DNA from: Micromonospora sp. RHAY321
GTDB lineage: Bacteria > Actinomycetota > Actinomycetes > Mycobacteriales > Micromonosporaceae
Direction: 5' to 3'
Length of the DNA: 64,000 nucleotides
NCBI RefSeq assembly: GCF_023896955.1
Contig: NZ_JAMHIW010000002.1
Location: 372,001 to 436,000 of the forward strand
Shown: positions 34,945 through 43,214 of the stretch, piece after piece
Layout of the letters: every line of letters starts with the position of its first letter
Numbering within the stretch: position 1 is the stretch's first letter
Notes under the pieces: generated by a model
Told to the model about the DNA's origin: nothing
The model's input: the letters and a program-made list of their open reading frames with translations, nothing else
Databases searched by the model: none
Program-made: the position numbers and the translations under genes

Positions 34945-36009
34945 ATGCGGGTACTGGTCACCGGCGCGGCCGGATTCATCGGGTCGCAGGTCGTCGACCT
35001 GCTGGCCGAGCAGGGGCACGAGGTGGTGGCGTTGGACGCGCTGCTGCCGCAGGCGCACGGCGGTGAGCTGCCCGCGTGGTCCCGCACGCACGACGTGGTA
35101 CGCGGCGACGTCCGCGACGGCCCACTGCTGGACCGGCTGCTGTCCGGGGTGGACGCGGTCTGCCACCAGGCGGCGATGGTCGGGCACGGCCTGGACCCGT
35201 CGGACGCCCCCGACTACGTCACGCACAACGACTACGGCACGGCGGTGCTGCTGGCGGCGCTGCACCGGGCAGGGATCGGCCGGTTGGTGCTGGCCAGCTC
35301 GATGGTGGTCTACGGCGAGGGGCGCTACACCTGCCCCGGCCACGGCACGGTGCGCCCGGCGCCCCGCCGGGCCGAGGACGTGGCGGCCGGCCGGTACGAC
35401 CCGACCTGCCCGCACTGCGGCCTCGACCTCGACCCGGCCCTCGTGCCCGAGGACGCCCCACTCGACCCGCGCAGCACGTACGCGGCGAGCAAGCTCGCCC
35501 AGGAGCACCTGGCGGCGGCGTGGGCCCGCCAGACGGGCGGCACGGTCTGGGCACTGCGCTACCACAACGTCTACGGTCCGCGGATGCCCCGCGACACCCC
35601 GTACGCCGGAGTGGCGTCGATCTTCCGGTCCGCGCTGGCGGCCGGCGAGGCACCACGGGTGTTGGAGGACGGCCGGCAGCGGCGCGACTTCGTGCACGTC
35701 ACCGACGTCGCGCGGGCCAACCTGCTGGCCCTGACCAGCGCCGCGCCACCGGCCACGCTGGTGCCGGTGAACGTCTGCTCGGGTGAGCCGCACACGGTGG
35801 GGGAGTTGGCGGTGACCCTGGCCGAGGCGATGGGCGGACCGGCTCCCCGGGTTGTCGGGGGCGCCCGGGCGGCCGACGTGCGGCACGTGGTGGCGGACCC
35901 ACGCCGGGCCGTCGACCTGCTCGGCTACACCGCCCGGGTGGGCTTCGCCGAGGGGGTGGCCGGCTTCGCCACCGACCCGCTGCGCGAGCCGGCCGCGATC
36001 GCCGGCTGA
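34945..36009 (+). CDS. NAD-dependent epimerase/dehydratase (extended SDR) with Cys-rich insertion
   Basis: 354 residues. Rossmann motif VTGAAGFIGSQVV, catalytic Ser/Tyr-x3-Lys (SSMVVYG; STYAASKLAQE), and RYHNVYGPRMP. Between the Ser and Tyr motifs is an insertion with CPGHG and CPHCG (about residues 132-157), a possible metal knuckle. Likely makes a modified nucleotide sugar for the glycosyltransferases of this cluster. Leaderless start. Confidence 0.85.
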   Translation: MRVLVTGAAGFIGSQVVDLLAEQGHEVVALDALLPQAHGGELPAWSRTHDVVRGDVRDGPLLDRLLSGVDAVCHQAAMVGHGLDPSDAPDYVTHNDYGTAVLLAALHRAGIGRLVLASSMVVYGEGRYTCPGHGTVRPAPRRAEDVAAGRYDPTCPHCGLDLDPALVPEDAPLDPRSTYAASKLAQEHLAAAWARQTGGTVWALRYHNVYGPRMPRDTPYAGVASIFRSALAAGEAPRVLEDGRQRRDFVHVTDVARANLLALTSAAPPATLVPVNVCSGEPHTVGELAVTLAEAMGGPAPRVVGGARAADVRHVVADPRRAVDLLGYTARVGFAEGVAGFATDPLREPAAIAG

Positions 36010-36010
36010 C

Positions 36011-36027
36011 CGCCCGCTTCGCGGGCG
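36011..36027. terminator. Bidirectional hairpin between convergent genes
   Basis: CGCCCGC (36011-36017), loop TTC, GCGGGCG (36021-36027), between stops at 36009 (+) and 36031 (-). Confidence 0.55.
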
Positions 36028-36030
36028 CGC

Positions 36031-37527
36031 TCAGGACACCGTCCAGACCAGGTGGTTGACGGCCAGCGCGGTGGCCGCCTGCCCGGCCAGCCACCAGCGC
36101 CGCGAGCCCGCCGGCAGTCGGGCGGTGGCCACCAGCAGCCACACGACGAACGGCAACCAGATCCGCTCGACCTCGGCCTTGCTCAGCCCGGACAGGTCCG
36201 CGCCGAGGACGGCCACCACGGCCGCCAGTGGCAGCAGCACGGTCGGGCCGGCCGCGCGTACCGCCGCTGCCGCCGGCGTGGCCAACCGGCCGACGGCCCG
36301 CCACCCGGTCGCTGCCGCTTCCGGACCGAAGCGTGGGCCACCCGGTGCCGGACCGGTCGGCGGCACGGCGGAGCGCGCCGGTAGCGCCTCGCGCAGCGCC
36401 GGCCACCACTCCCGTCGCACGGCCAGCAGCACCCACCGCAGTGCCGGCCCGAGCACCGGCCCGGCGCTGAGCAGCAGGGCGGCCACGTTGGCCCACACCC
36501 AGTAGCCGTAGGGACGGTCCGCCGCCCAGCCCTGGTAGTACCGCTCGACCACCAGCCGGTACCCGTCCCACCACTGGAAACCCGCCGCCAGGAACACGGC
36601 CGTCACGGCGACCACCCCCGCGCAGGCGGCGAGCAGCGCACCCCACCGGTGGGTACGGCGCAGCGCCAGCACGGCCAGCGCGAGCACCCCGACGAGCAGA
36701 AACCCGTACGACAGGTGCAGCGCGAAGCCGAGCAGCGCGCCGCCGGCCGCGGCGGCGACCCGGCCACGCACCGCCAGCAGGGCCAGGCCGGCCGCGACCA
36801 CGGCGGCGAAGATGCCGTCGGCGGAGGCGCCCACCCAGACCGCGCCCGGAAGCAGCACGAGGAACGGGAGCACCGCGCGGGCCGCGTCGGCCGCGCCGAG
36901 CGCCCGCAGTGTCACCGGCACCGACACCGCCACCGTGGCCCCGACGAGCACGCAGGCCAGCGCGGCGGCGGTGCCCCCACCCAGGCCGACCCGGTCCAGC
37001 CAGACGAAGATCAGCAGTGCGCCGGGGGGATGCCCGGCGGTGTGGGTGGACCAGGCGTCCGGCTGGAAGTCCAGGATCCGGCCGGTGAACCCGGCCAGCA
37101 TCGCCGGAATGTCGGTGACCCCGGGCACCTCGTGCAGGTACTCGGCCTGTGGGGTGAGCCGCCGCGCCAGCCCCGCCGGCCAGCCGTCCACCAGGGCCAG
37201 CGACAGCGTCCAGGCCACCGCCGCCAACCACGCGGCGATCAGCAGGACGCCCCACCGGGCGGTGCGCGCCCACCGCACGCCCCAGCCCACGACCGCGACC
37301 GCCACCAGCAGCGCGGCCGGGCTGCCCCAGCCCACGTGCGGCCGCCAGGTCGCGTACAGCGGGGCGGCGTCGGCGTACAACCCGGCACCGCGCGCGTTCA
37401 GCAGCGCACCCACCAGCACGGCCACGGCGAGCAGCGCCGCCTCCACGCCCAGCACCAGAAGATCGCCCCGCCAGCGGCGGGTCCGGGTCCGCCCGGGGGC
37501 GGTGGCGGGAGCGGTGGTCGAGGTCAT
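36031..37527 (-). CDS. Polytopic membrane protein, GT-C/mannosyltransferase-like
   Basis: 498 residues, about 11 membrane helices. An early loop after the first helix contains LYADAAPLYATWRPHVG, and a second has HTAGHPPGALLIFVWLDRVG, in keeping with polyprenol-phosphate-sugar-dependent GT-C enzymes, though the catalytic acidic pair is not certain. Context (GT2, epimerase, methyltransferase) supports assembly of a surface glycan. The ATG at 37527 has a TACCGT 9 nt upstream, so it may be leaderless. Confidence 0.65.
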   Translation of the reverse strand: MTSTTAPATAPGRTRTRRWRGDLLVLGVEAALLAVAVLVGALLNARGAGLYADAAPLYATWRPHVGWGSPAALLVAVAVVGWGVRWARTARWGVLLIAAWLAAVAWTLSLALVDGWPAGLARRLTPQAEYLHEVPGVTDIPAMLAGFTGRILDFQPDAWSTHTAGHPPGALLIFVWLDRVGLGGGTAAALACVLVGATVAVSVPVTLRALGAADAARAVLPFLVLLPGAVWVGASADGIFAAVVAAGLALLAVRGRVAAAAGGALLGFALHLSYGFLLVGVLALAVLALRRTHRWGALLAACAGVVAVTAVFLAAGFQWWDGYRLVVERYYQGWAADRPYGYWVWANVAALLLSAGPVLGPALRWVLLAVRREWWPALREALPARSAVPPTGPAPGGPRFGPEAAATGWRAVGRLATPAAAAVRAAGPTVLLPLAAVVAVLGADLSGLSKAEVERIWLPFVVWLLVATARLPAGSRRWWLAGQAATALAVNHLVWTVS

Positions 37528-37530
37528 GAC

Positions 37531-37595
37531 CACCGGACGGTACGGCGACAGCGCGCCTCCCCGGGGCGGAACTGCCAGCCCGTCACCGGACGGTA
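37531..37595. repeat. 12-bp direct repeat in a divergent promoter region
   Basis: CACCGGACGGTA occurs at 37531-37542 and again at 37584-37595. The first copy contains the minus-strand TACCGT proposed as -10 for the membrane protein; the second runs into the GGTAAG series. Confidence 0.5.
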
Positions 37596-37626
37596 AGAAA
37601 TGCGCTGGTGGTAAGGGTTCGGTAAG
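37592..37626 (+). promoter_or_regulatory. Triple GGTAAG repeat, response-regulator-type box
   Basis: GGTAAG at 37592, 37610 and 37621. The last two are 11 bp apart and form GGTAAG-N5-GGTAAG, ending 34 bp before the GT2 -10 at 37660. Same geometry as the boxes near 34837 and 41547. Confidence 0.6.
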
Positions 37627-37659
37627 CACATTCCGGCCTTCGCCGGGTGGGTGCCGCCC

Positions 37660-37665
37660 TAACGT
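37660..37665 (+). promoter_or_regulatory. -10 of leaderless GT2 promoter
   Basis: TAACGT, 7 nt before the ATG at 37673, with no ribosome-binding site. Confidence 0.5.
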
Positions 37666-37672
37666 CGGCCGT

Positions 37673-38347
37673 ATGCCGACTCAGATCGACGTGGTGCTGC
37701 CCTGCCTGGACGAGGCGGCCGCCCTGCCCGGCGTCCTCACCGCCCTGCCGGCCGGCTACCGGGCCATCGTGGTGGACAACGGCTCCCGGGACGGCTCGCC
37801 CGAGGTGGCCGCCCGGCACGGCGCCCGGGTGGTCCACGAGCCCCGGCGCGGGTACGGCGCGGCGGTGCACGCCGGCCTGGAGGCCGCAGACGGCGAGCTG
37901 GTCTGCGTCCTCGACGCCGACGGCTCCTTCGACCCGGCCGAGCTGCCGGGCCTGGTCGCCCCGGTGGCCGCTGGCACGGCGGATCTCAGCGTGGGCCGGC
38001 GCCGGCCGGTCGGTGCCGGGGTGTGGCCGTGGCACGCGCGGGCCGGCACGGCCCTGGTCGCCGCGCTGCTGCGCCGCCGGGGCGTACCGCTGCGGGACCT
38101 CAGCCCGATCCGGGTGGCCCGCCGCGACGCGCTGCTCGCCCTCGGCGTCGCCGACCGGGCGTTCGGCTACCCCCTCGAACTGCTGATCCGGGCGGCGGCC
38201 GCCGGCTGGCGCTTCCACGAGCTGGACGTGACGTACGCGCCCCGCACGGCCGGCACCCGATCCAAGGTGTCCGGCTCCGTCCGAGGCACCCTGCGCGCCA
38301 CGCGCGACTTCGCCGGCGTGCTGCGCACCGTGGGCGGCCCCCGGTGA
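37673..38347 (+). CDS. GT2-family glycosyltransferase
   Basis: 224 residues, GT-A fold. IDVVLPCLDEAAALPGVL at the N-terminus, IVVDNGSRDGSPEVA, and the DxD region CVLDADGSFDPAEL. No membrane helices, resembling dolichol/polyprenol-phosphate sugar synthases without the C-terminal membrane part. First gene of a three-gene coupled unit with a leaderless promoter and an upstream direct-repeat box. Confidence 0.87.
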   Translation: MPTQIDVVLPCLDEAAALPGVLTALPAGYRAIVVDNGSRDGSPEVAARHGARVVHEPRRGYGAAVHAGLEAADGELVCVLDADGSFDPAELPGLVAPVAAGTADLSVGRRRPVGAGVWPWHARAGTALVAALLRRRGVPLRDLSPIRVARRDALLALGVADRAFGYPLELLIRAAAAGWRFHELDVTYAPRTAGTRSKVSGSVRGTLRATRDFAGVLRTVGGPR

Positions 38348-39024
38348 CGGTCCTGCTGGTGGTCGCCAAGGCGCCGGTGCCCGGGGCGGTGAAGACCAGG
38401 CTCTGCCCGCCGGCCACCCCAGCGCAGGCGGCCCGGATCGCCGCCGCCGCGCTGCGCGACACCCTCGACGCCGTGCGCGGCACCCCGGGGGTGACCCCGG
38501 TGCTGGCCTGCGCGGGCCGCCTGACCGAGGCCCAGGACGCGGCCGAGCTGACCGCCGCCCTGGCCGGCTGGGTGGTGCTGGACCAACGCGGCACCGGGCT
38601 CGGCGACCGGCTCGCCAACGCGTACGCCGACGTGGCGGCGGCGTACCGGGGGCGGCCGGTGCTCCAGATCGGCATGGACACCCCGCAACTGACGCCGGCC
38701 CGGCTGACCGCCGCGGTACGCCGGCTGCACGCCGCGGACGCGGTGCTCGGCCGGGCGCGCGACGGCGGTTGGTGGTCGCTGGGCCTGCGCGATCCCCGGC
38801 ACGCGGGCGTGCTGCGCGACGTACCGATGTCGACGCCCGACACCGGCCGCGACACCTGGGCGGCGCTGACCGGGCGCGGGCTGCGTACCGTGGCGCTGCC
38901 GGTCCTGCGTGACGTGGACGAGTGGGCTGACGCCCTGGCGGTGGCGCCCGAGGTGCCGCGGGGCCGGTTCGCCCGGCAGGTCGCGGCGGTCCGGCTCGCC
39001 CTCGTGCCGGGGGACCGGAAATGA
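38344..39024 (+). CDS. DUF2064 (GT-A-like) glycosyltransferase family protein
   Basis: 226 residues. LLVVAKAPVPGAVKTRLCPP is the DUF2064 signature, abbreviated KAPVPGxVKTRL; then GTGLGDRLANA and QIGMDTPQLTP. The family has a nucleotidyl/glycosyl-transferase GT-A fold and usually sits with GT2 genes and methyltransferases. GTG overlaps the previous stop by 4 bp. Probably works with the GT2 enzyme; reaction not known. Confidence 0.83.
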   Translation: MTVLLVVAKAPVPGAVKTRLCPPATPAQAARIAAAALRDTLDAVRGTPGVTPVLACAGRLTEAQDAAELTAALAGWVVLDQRGTGLGDRLANAYADVAAAYRGRPVLQIGMDTPQLTPARLTAAVRRLHAADAVLGRARDGGWWSLGLRDPRHAGVLRDVPMSTPDTGRDTWAALTGRGLRTVALPVLRDVDEWADALAVAPEVPRGRFARQVAAVRLALVPGDRK

Positions 39025-39764
39025 GTCGGGTCGACTCGGCGCGGGGTGCGCCGCTGGCTGTTCCGGTCGGGGCGCCGGTCCGGGCCGGCGACGGGTCGGC
39101 GCAGGGCGACGGGTTCGCCGCCGCGCTGGACCGGGCGGCCGGCGGGCGGTGGTTGGTGCACGGCGACGGTGTCCGTCGCCGGCTGCCGGTGGATCGCTGG
39201 CACGGCCGGGCCGAGCCGGCGGTGGCCGGGGTGGTCGCCCGCTGCGGCGGACCGACCCTCGACCTCGGCTGCGGGCCGGGTCGGCTCACCGTGGCGCTGA
39301 CCCGGTCCGGTCTGACGGCGGTGGGGGTGGACGTCTCCGCGGCGGCGGTGCGGCTGACCCGTGCCCGTGGTGCGGTCGCCCTGCACCGCGATCTGTTCGG
39401 CCCGCTGCCCGGCGAGGGCCGCTGGTCGCACGCGGTGCTCATCGACGGCAACATCGGCATCGGCGGCGAACCGGTCGCGCTGCTGCGCCGGTGCCGGACG
39501 CTGCTCGCCTGCGGCGGCACGGTGCTGGTGGAGCTGGAGCCGCCCGGTCCCGGGCTGTGGCAGGGCCAGGCCCGGGTGGCCGCGGCGCACCGGGCCGGCG
39601 GGCTGTTCCTCGGTCCGGCGTTCCGGTGGGCCCGACTCGACGTGCACGCCGTCCATCCGGTCGCCGCCGCTGCCGGCCTGGTCGTACGGGACCTGTTCCG
39701 CCGGGGTCGGCGCTGGTTCGGTGAGCTGACCGCCGTCCACCCGCTCGTCTCCGACCGCCCCTGA
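39021..39764 (+). CDS. Class I SAM-dependent methyltransferase
   Basis: 247 residues. SAM motif TLDLGCGPGRLTVAL, acidic loop VGVDVSAAAVRLTRA and VLIDGNIGIGGEP. It ends the unit with GT2 and DUF2064 genes (ATGA overlap) and most likely methylates the same glycoside. A nonconserved N-terminal 45 residues precede the domain. Confidence 0.83.
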   Translation: MSRVDSARGAPLAVPVGAPVRAGDGSAQGDGFAAALDRAAGGRWLVHGDGVRRRLPVDRWHGRAEPAVAGVVARCGGPTLDLGCGPGRLTVALTRSGLTAVGVDVSAAAVRLTRARGAVALHRDLFGPLPGEGRWSHAVLIDGNIGIGGEPVALLRRCRTLLACGGTVLVELEPPGPGLWQGQARVAAAHRAGGLFLGPAFRWARLDVHAVHPVAAAAGLVVRDLFRRGRRWFGELTAVHPLVSDRP

Positions 39765-39789
39765 CCGCCCCTGGAAGGGTCGACGCAGG

Positions 39790-40803
39790 TCAGGCCGCCG
39801 GGAGGCGGACCACGAAGCGGCAGCCGCCGACGATGTTCTGCACGTCCACCCGGCCGCCGTGCGCCTCGACCAGCCCTCGGACGATCGCCAGCCCCAACCC
39901 GCCGGAGCCCTCGCCGCCCGTGTGGGGCGTGCGGGCCGGTTCGCCCCGGAACGCCACATCGAACAGTCGGGGCAGGTCGTCCTCGGGGATGCCGCCGCAG
40001 GTGTCGGCGACCGCCAACCACGCGGCGTCGCTTTCGCACCCGGCGTCGACCCGGACGGTGCCGTCGCTCGGGGTGTAGTGCACCGCGTTGAGCAGCAGGT
40101 TGCCCACCACCCGGGCCAGCTCGGGCTCGCTGGCCAGCACGGTCGGCCAGCCCGACTCGGCGGCCACCAGGCGGATCCGGCGGGCCTCGGCCAGCGGTGC
40201 GGTGCCGGCCAACGCGTCGGAGACCACCTCGCCGAGCGGCACCGCCGACAGCGAGAGCCGCAGCGCCCCGGCGTTGATCCGGGACAGCTCGAACAGGTCG
40301 TCCACGAGGCGGGTCATGCGGTCGGTCTGCGCGCGGATCCGCCGGTGGTACTCGGCCACCGTCGCCGGGTCGTCGACCACCCGGTCCTCCAGCGCCTCGG
40401 CCATCGCCCGCAGCCCGGCCAGCGGCGTACGCAGGTCGTGCGACACCCAGGCGACCAGGTCCCGGCGCCCCTTCTCGACGCGCCGTTCCCGCTCCCGGGC
40501 CTGGTCCGCCCACACCGCGGCCACGGCCAACCGACGCCCGAAGTACCAGCCGACGCCGAGGCTTACCACCGCCGCCGCGGCCACCGTGAGCAGCACGACC
40601 TGGAGGTCGTGCGGGGACAGGAACATCGCCTGGGCGACCACCACCACCCCGGCCACCACGGCGGCCACGGTGACGGTGAGCAGGACGCAGACGTGCACCG
40701 TGATCGACCGGTCGCGCAGCAGCCGCAGGGTCAGCGCACCGACCAGGCCGACGCCCAGCGCCGCCGCGAGCGCCGCGCCGAAGATCAGCGCCAGGTCACG
40801 CAT
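39790..40803 (-). CDS. Sensor histidine kinase
   Basis: 337 residues. Three hydrophobic segments (about 5-27, 36-62, 68-92) with very short loops, so sensing is probably within the membrane or via a partner. HisKA motif SHDLRTPLAGLRA; HATPase N-box NLLLNAVHYTPSDG, G1 DTCGGIPE and G2 GGLGLAIVRGLVEAHGG. Its start overlaps the response-regulator stop by 8 bp. Likely controls the oxidoreductase/glycan genes around it. Confidence 0.88.
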   Translation of the reverse strand: MRDLALIFGAALAAALGVGLVGALTLRLLRDRSITVHVCVLLTVTVAAVVAGVVVVAQAMFLSPHDLQVVLLTVAAAAVVSLGVGWYFGRRLAVAAVWADQARERERRVEKGRRDLVAWVSHDLRTPLAGLRAMAEALEDRVVDDPATVAEYHRRIRAQTDRMTRLVDDLFELSRINAGALRLSLSAVPLGEVVSDALAGTAPLAEARRIRLVAAESGWPTVLASEPELARVVGNLLLNAVHYTPSDGTVRVDAGCESDAAWLAVADTCGGIPEDDLPRLFDVAFRGEPARTPHTGGEGSGGLGLAIVRGLVEAHGGRVDVQNIVGGCRFVVRLPAA

Positions 40804-41488
40804 CGGCCGGCTCGTACCGGTAACCGACGCCCCAGACGGTGACGATCCGCCGGGGCTCGGCCGGGTCGTCCTCGATCTTCTCCCGCAGGCGCCGCACGTG
40901 GACGGTCACTGTCGACTGGTCGCCGAAGTTCCAGCCCCACACCCGGTCGAGGAGTTCGGCGCGCCGGAACGCCCGACTCGGGTGCCGCATCAGGTGCGCC
41001 AGCAGGTCGAACTCGCGCAGCGTCAGCGCAAGCTCGCGTCCGTGCAGGCGGGCGGTCCGGGGTCCGGTCGCCACCTCCAACCCGGCGTCGACCAGCACCT
41101 CGGCCGCCGGCCCGGCCGGCTCCCCGGCCCGGCGCAGCACCGAACCGACGCGCAGCACCAACTCGCGCGGCGAGAACGGCTTGCCCAGGTAGTCGTCCGC
41201 GCCCAGTTGCAGGCCGAGCACCCGATCCGCCTCGTCGCCGCGCGCGGTCAACATGATGATCGGTACGCCGTCCGGCCGTTCCCGCAGCCGCCGGCACACC
41301 TGCAACCCGTCCAGCCCGGGCAGCATCAGGTCCAGCACCACCAGGTGCGGCGAGCGCTCCTGCACGGCGTCCAACGCGGCCAGCCCGTCCCCGACGTGGC
41401 TCACGTCGTAGCCGGCGTGCTCCAGGTAGCGGCAGACCACGTCGCTGACGGTCCGGTCGTCGTCGACCACGAGCACCCGCTGCGCCAC
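40796..41488 (-). CDS. OmpR/PhoB-family response regulator
   Basis: 230 residues. Receiver domain with acidic pocket VVDDD, phosphoacceptor Asp53 (LDLMLPG) and Lys in LGKPFSP; C-terminal winged helix with REFDLLAHLMRHP and VHVRRLREKIEDDP. GTG start with GGGGAGGTGG upstream. OmpR-class regulators bind tandem repeats with about 11-bp period, and such repeats occur at its own promoter and at two others in the cluster. Confidence 0.9.
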   Translation of the reverse strand: MAQRVLVVDDDRTVSDVVCRYLEHAGYDVSHVGDGLAALDAVQERSPHLVVLDLMLPGLDGLQVCRRLRERPDGVPIIMLTARGDEADRVLGLQLGADDYLGKPFSPRELVLRVGSVLRRAGEPAGPAAEVLVDAGLEVATGPRTARLHGRELALTLREFDLLAHLMRHPSRAFRRAELLDRVWGWNFGDQSTVTVHVRRLREKIEDDPAEPRRIVTVWGVGYRYEPADA

Positions 41489-41506
41489 CGGCCACCTCCC
41501 CGGGTC

Positions 41507-41512
41507 AGCCTA
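41507..41512 (-). promoter_or_regulatory. Candidate -10 for the response-regulator/kinase operon
   Basis: TAGGCT on the minus strand, 35 bp from the direct repeat at 41547-41563; predicted start near 41500 gives a short leader with a good ribosome-binding site. Confidence 0.45.
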
Positions 41513-41546
41513 GCCAGCACCGCTGCCGGTCAGCGATCCGGAAGAT

Positions 41547-41563
41547 CTTGCGGTCCTCTTACG
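41547..41563 (-). promoter_or_regulatory. Direct repeat CGTAAG-N5-CGCAAG (autoregulatory box)
   Basis: On the minus strand CGTAAG and CGCAAG with 11-bp period upstream of the response regulator. Shares TTGCG-N6-TTACG (plus-strand reading) with 34878-34893. Confidence 0.55.
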
Positions 41564-41737
41564 TCCTGCGGTGACAGACAGACCGGAGCTTGCCGCCGCC
41601 GTCGATGACGGTCAGAGCAACGGAGCACGATGCCGAATGCTCAATGGCCGGACGGCCACCCTTCATGGACATGACCATCGATTGACATGATCGTCAGAGA
41701 CGGTTGCCGTCCACCCCCTGACGAAAGGCGGCTGCTC

Positions 41738-42412
41738 ATGCCGACCACGCCCTCCGCCACTCCCACTCCACGCGCCAGAAGGCGCGCCGCAGCGATCGCC
41801 CTGGCAGCCCTCGCCGGGGCTTGCCTGACCGTCGCGAACGTGCAGTCGGCTTCGGCCGCGCCCTCCGGCATTCCGTCCAAGGCGACGGCGCAGTCGCAGC
41901 TCAACGCGCTGACGGTGGCGGCGCAGGGGTCGACGGCCGGTTACTCGCGGGACCTGTTCCCGCACTGGATCACCGTCAGCGGTAGTTGCAACACCCGCGA
42001 GCAGGTCCTCAAGCGCGACGGAACCTCCGTCGTGGTCGACAGCTCCTGCGCGGCCACTTCGGGCCGCTGGTACAGCCCGTACGACGGCGCGACCTGGTCG
42101 GCGGCCTCCGACGTCGACATCGACCACGTCGTGCCCCTCGCAGAGGCGTGGCGCTCCGGAGCCAATTCCTGGACCACCAGCCGTCGGCAGAGCTTCGCCA
42201 ACGACCTCACCCGCCCCCAACTGATCGCGGTGACGGACAACGTCAACCAGGCCAAGGGGGACCAGGACCCCTCAACGTGGCAGCCGTCGCTGTCGTCCTA
42301 CCGCTGCACCTACAGCAAGATGTGGATCACTGTGAAGTACAACTGGGGCCTCACTCTCCAGTCCTCCGAGAAGTCCGCGCTGCAGAGCATGCTCAGCACC
42401 TGCGCCTCCTGA
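41738..42412 (+). CDS. Secreted HNH-type nuclease (DUF1524/GmrSD C-terminal-like)
   Basis: 224 residues. Basic signal peptide ending near SASAAPS (about residue 43). The HNH core is DIDHVVPLAEAWRSGA, then DLTRPQLIAVTDNVNQAKGDQDP with Asn/His-type ligands; two Cys near the C-terminus could form a disulfide. Extracellular DNA or RNA degradation is inferred. AAAGGCGG lies before the ATG. The upstream intergenic region is shared with the two-component system, but regulation by it is not shown. Confidence 0.85.
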   Translation: MPTTPSATPTPRARRRAAAIALAALAGACLTVANVQSASAAPSGIPSKATAQSQLNALTVAAQGSTAGYSRDLFPHWITVSGSCNTREQVLKRDGTSVVVDSSCAATSGRWYSPYDGATWSAASDVDIDHVVPLAEAWRSGANSWTTSRRQSFANDLTRPQLIAVTDNVNQAKGDQDPSTWQPSLSSYRCTYSKMWITVKYNWGLTLQSSEKSALQSMLSTCAS

Positions 42413-42714
42413 CCAACACGTGCCACCCGGCCGGCGCTCGTTGGCTCCTCACCGTGCTCCAGGCAGGTAAGCCCGTGCCACGCGCGTCTCTTATCACGCG
42501 GGGCGCCGGTCGGTAGCGTGGGACGTGACGGCGGCCGTCGGGCCGGTGTCGCATCCCGCGCTACGAGGAGGTACGGGATGGACTCCATGCCGGAGTTGAG
42601 CTTCGGGCATGGCCACCTGAGGAACGAGCGTCCGAAGGCCAGGATCCAGCGTTTCGCCTGACGCCAGCATCGACGTGCAGGCCGTAGCGGACCGGTTGAG
42701 TCACACTGGAGGCC
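42413..42714. other. 302-bp intergenic stretch holding one short ORF
   Basis: No long coding sequence, transposase or RNA gene is recognisable here. The only feature I can support is the 27-codon ORF at 42578-42661. Confidence 0.5.
42578..42661 (+). CDS. Possible 27-residue peptide
   Basis: An ATG follows GAGGAGGTACGGG, one of the strongest ribosome-binding sites in the window. The product starts MDSMPELSFGHGHL and ends RIQRFA, very basic in its second half. There is no modification enzyme, transporter or immunity gene beside it, and no family is recognised. It could be a leader peptide or a chance ORF. Confidence 0.35.
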   Translation: MDSMPELSFGHGHLRNERPKARIQRFA

Positions 42715-43113
42715 GTGCGAAGGTCTCTCGGTGATGGCTGGTCGATCGAGCTGATCGGTCCTTGGACGCGAGAGCGGGCCACACACGGTGCCGCAACCTG
42801 GCGGGCGCCGGGTCGACTGGTGCACGTCGCCCCCGGAGCGGAGTGGCGCTGTGCCAACGGGGTCGACATCATCGCCTCACTCGACGCGGAGCTGCCACCG
42901 GACCCGGCAGGAAAGCTGGCCGAGAGCGGCCGCGACGGGGTTGGGCACCGGGCGGCCTGGCTCTACCACCGCAGCGGCGATGCCGCTTTCGCCCTCTACG
43001 GCTACACCTTCCGCGACGACGCGTACGTCGAGACGTTCTTCACCAGCCCGGACGCTGCCGACCCCGGCTGGGCGTTCGACGCCTGGCGTTCGGTGGCGCA
43101 CTCCACCGACTAG
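42715..43113 (+). CDS. Hypothetical protein
   Basis: 132 residues, cytoplasmic, no signal peptide or membrane helix. Mixed sequence with several Trp (GWSIELIGPW, GAEWRCANGVDII, DPGWAFDAWRSV) and no recognised domain. TGGAGG lies directly before the GTG. It precedes the Hsp70-fusion gene by 101 bp on the same strand and may be cotranscribed. Confidence 0.6.
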   Translation: MRRSLGDGWSIELIGPWTRERATHGAATWRAPGRLVHVAPGAEWRCANGVDIIASLDAELPPDPAGKLAESGRDGVGHRAAWLYHRSGDAAFALYGYTFRDDAYVETFFTSPDAADPGWAFDAWRSVAHSTD

Positions 43114-43214
43114 TGGGCTCGATGTCGCCGACTGACCGAGTGATCAGCGCCCGGGCACCGGCTGCGTACGATGCGGGGCTGAGTTTCCCTCGTCGCGGCG
43201 GAGGTATCGGGCAG

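Noticed and set aside
39761..39793. CCTGACC/GGTCAGG inverted repeat between convergent genes
   Set aside because: The stem is short and the loop about 20 nt; too weak to call a terminator.
41681..41686. TTGACA as a -35 element for the HNH nuclease
   Set aside because: No convincing -10 lies at the right distance, so I do not call a promoter.
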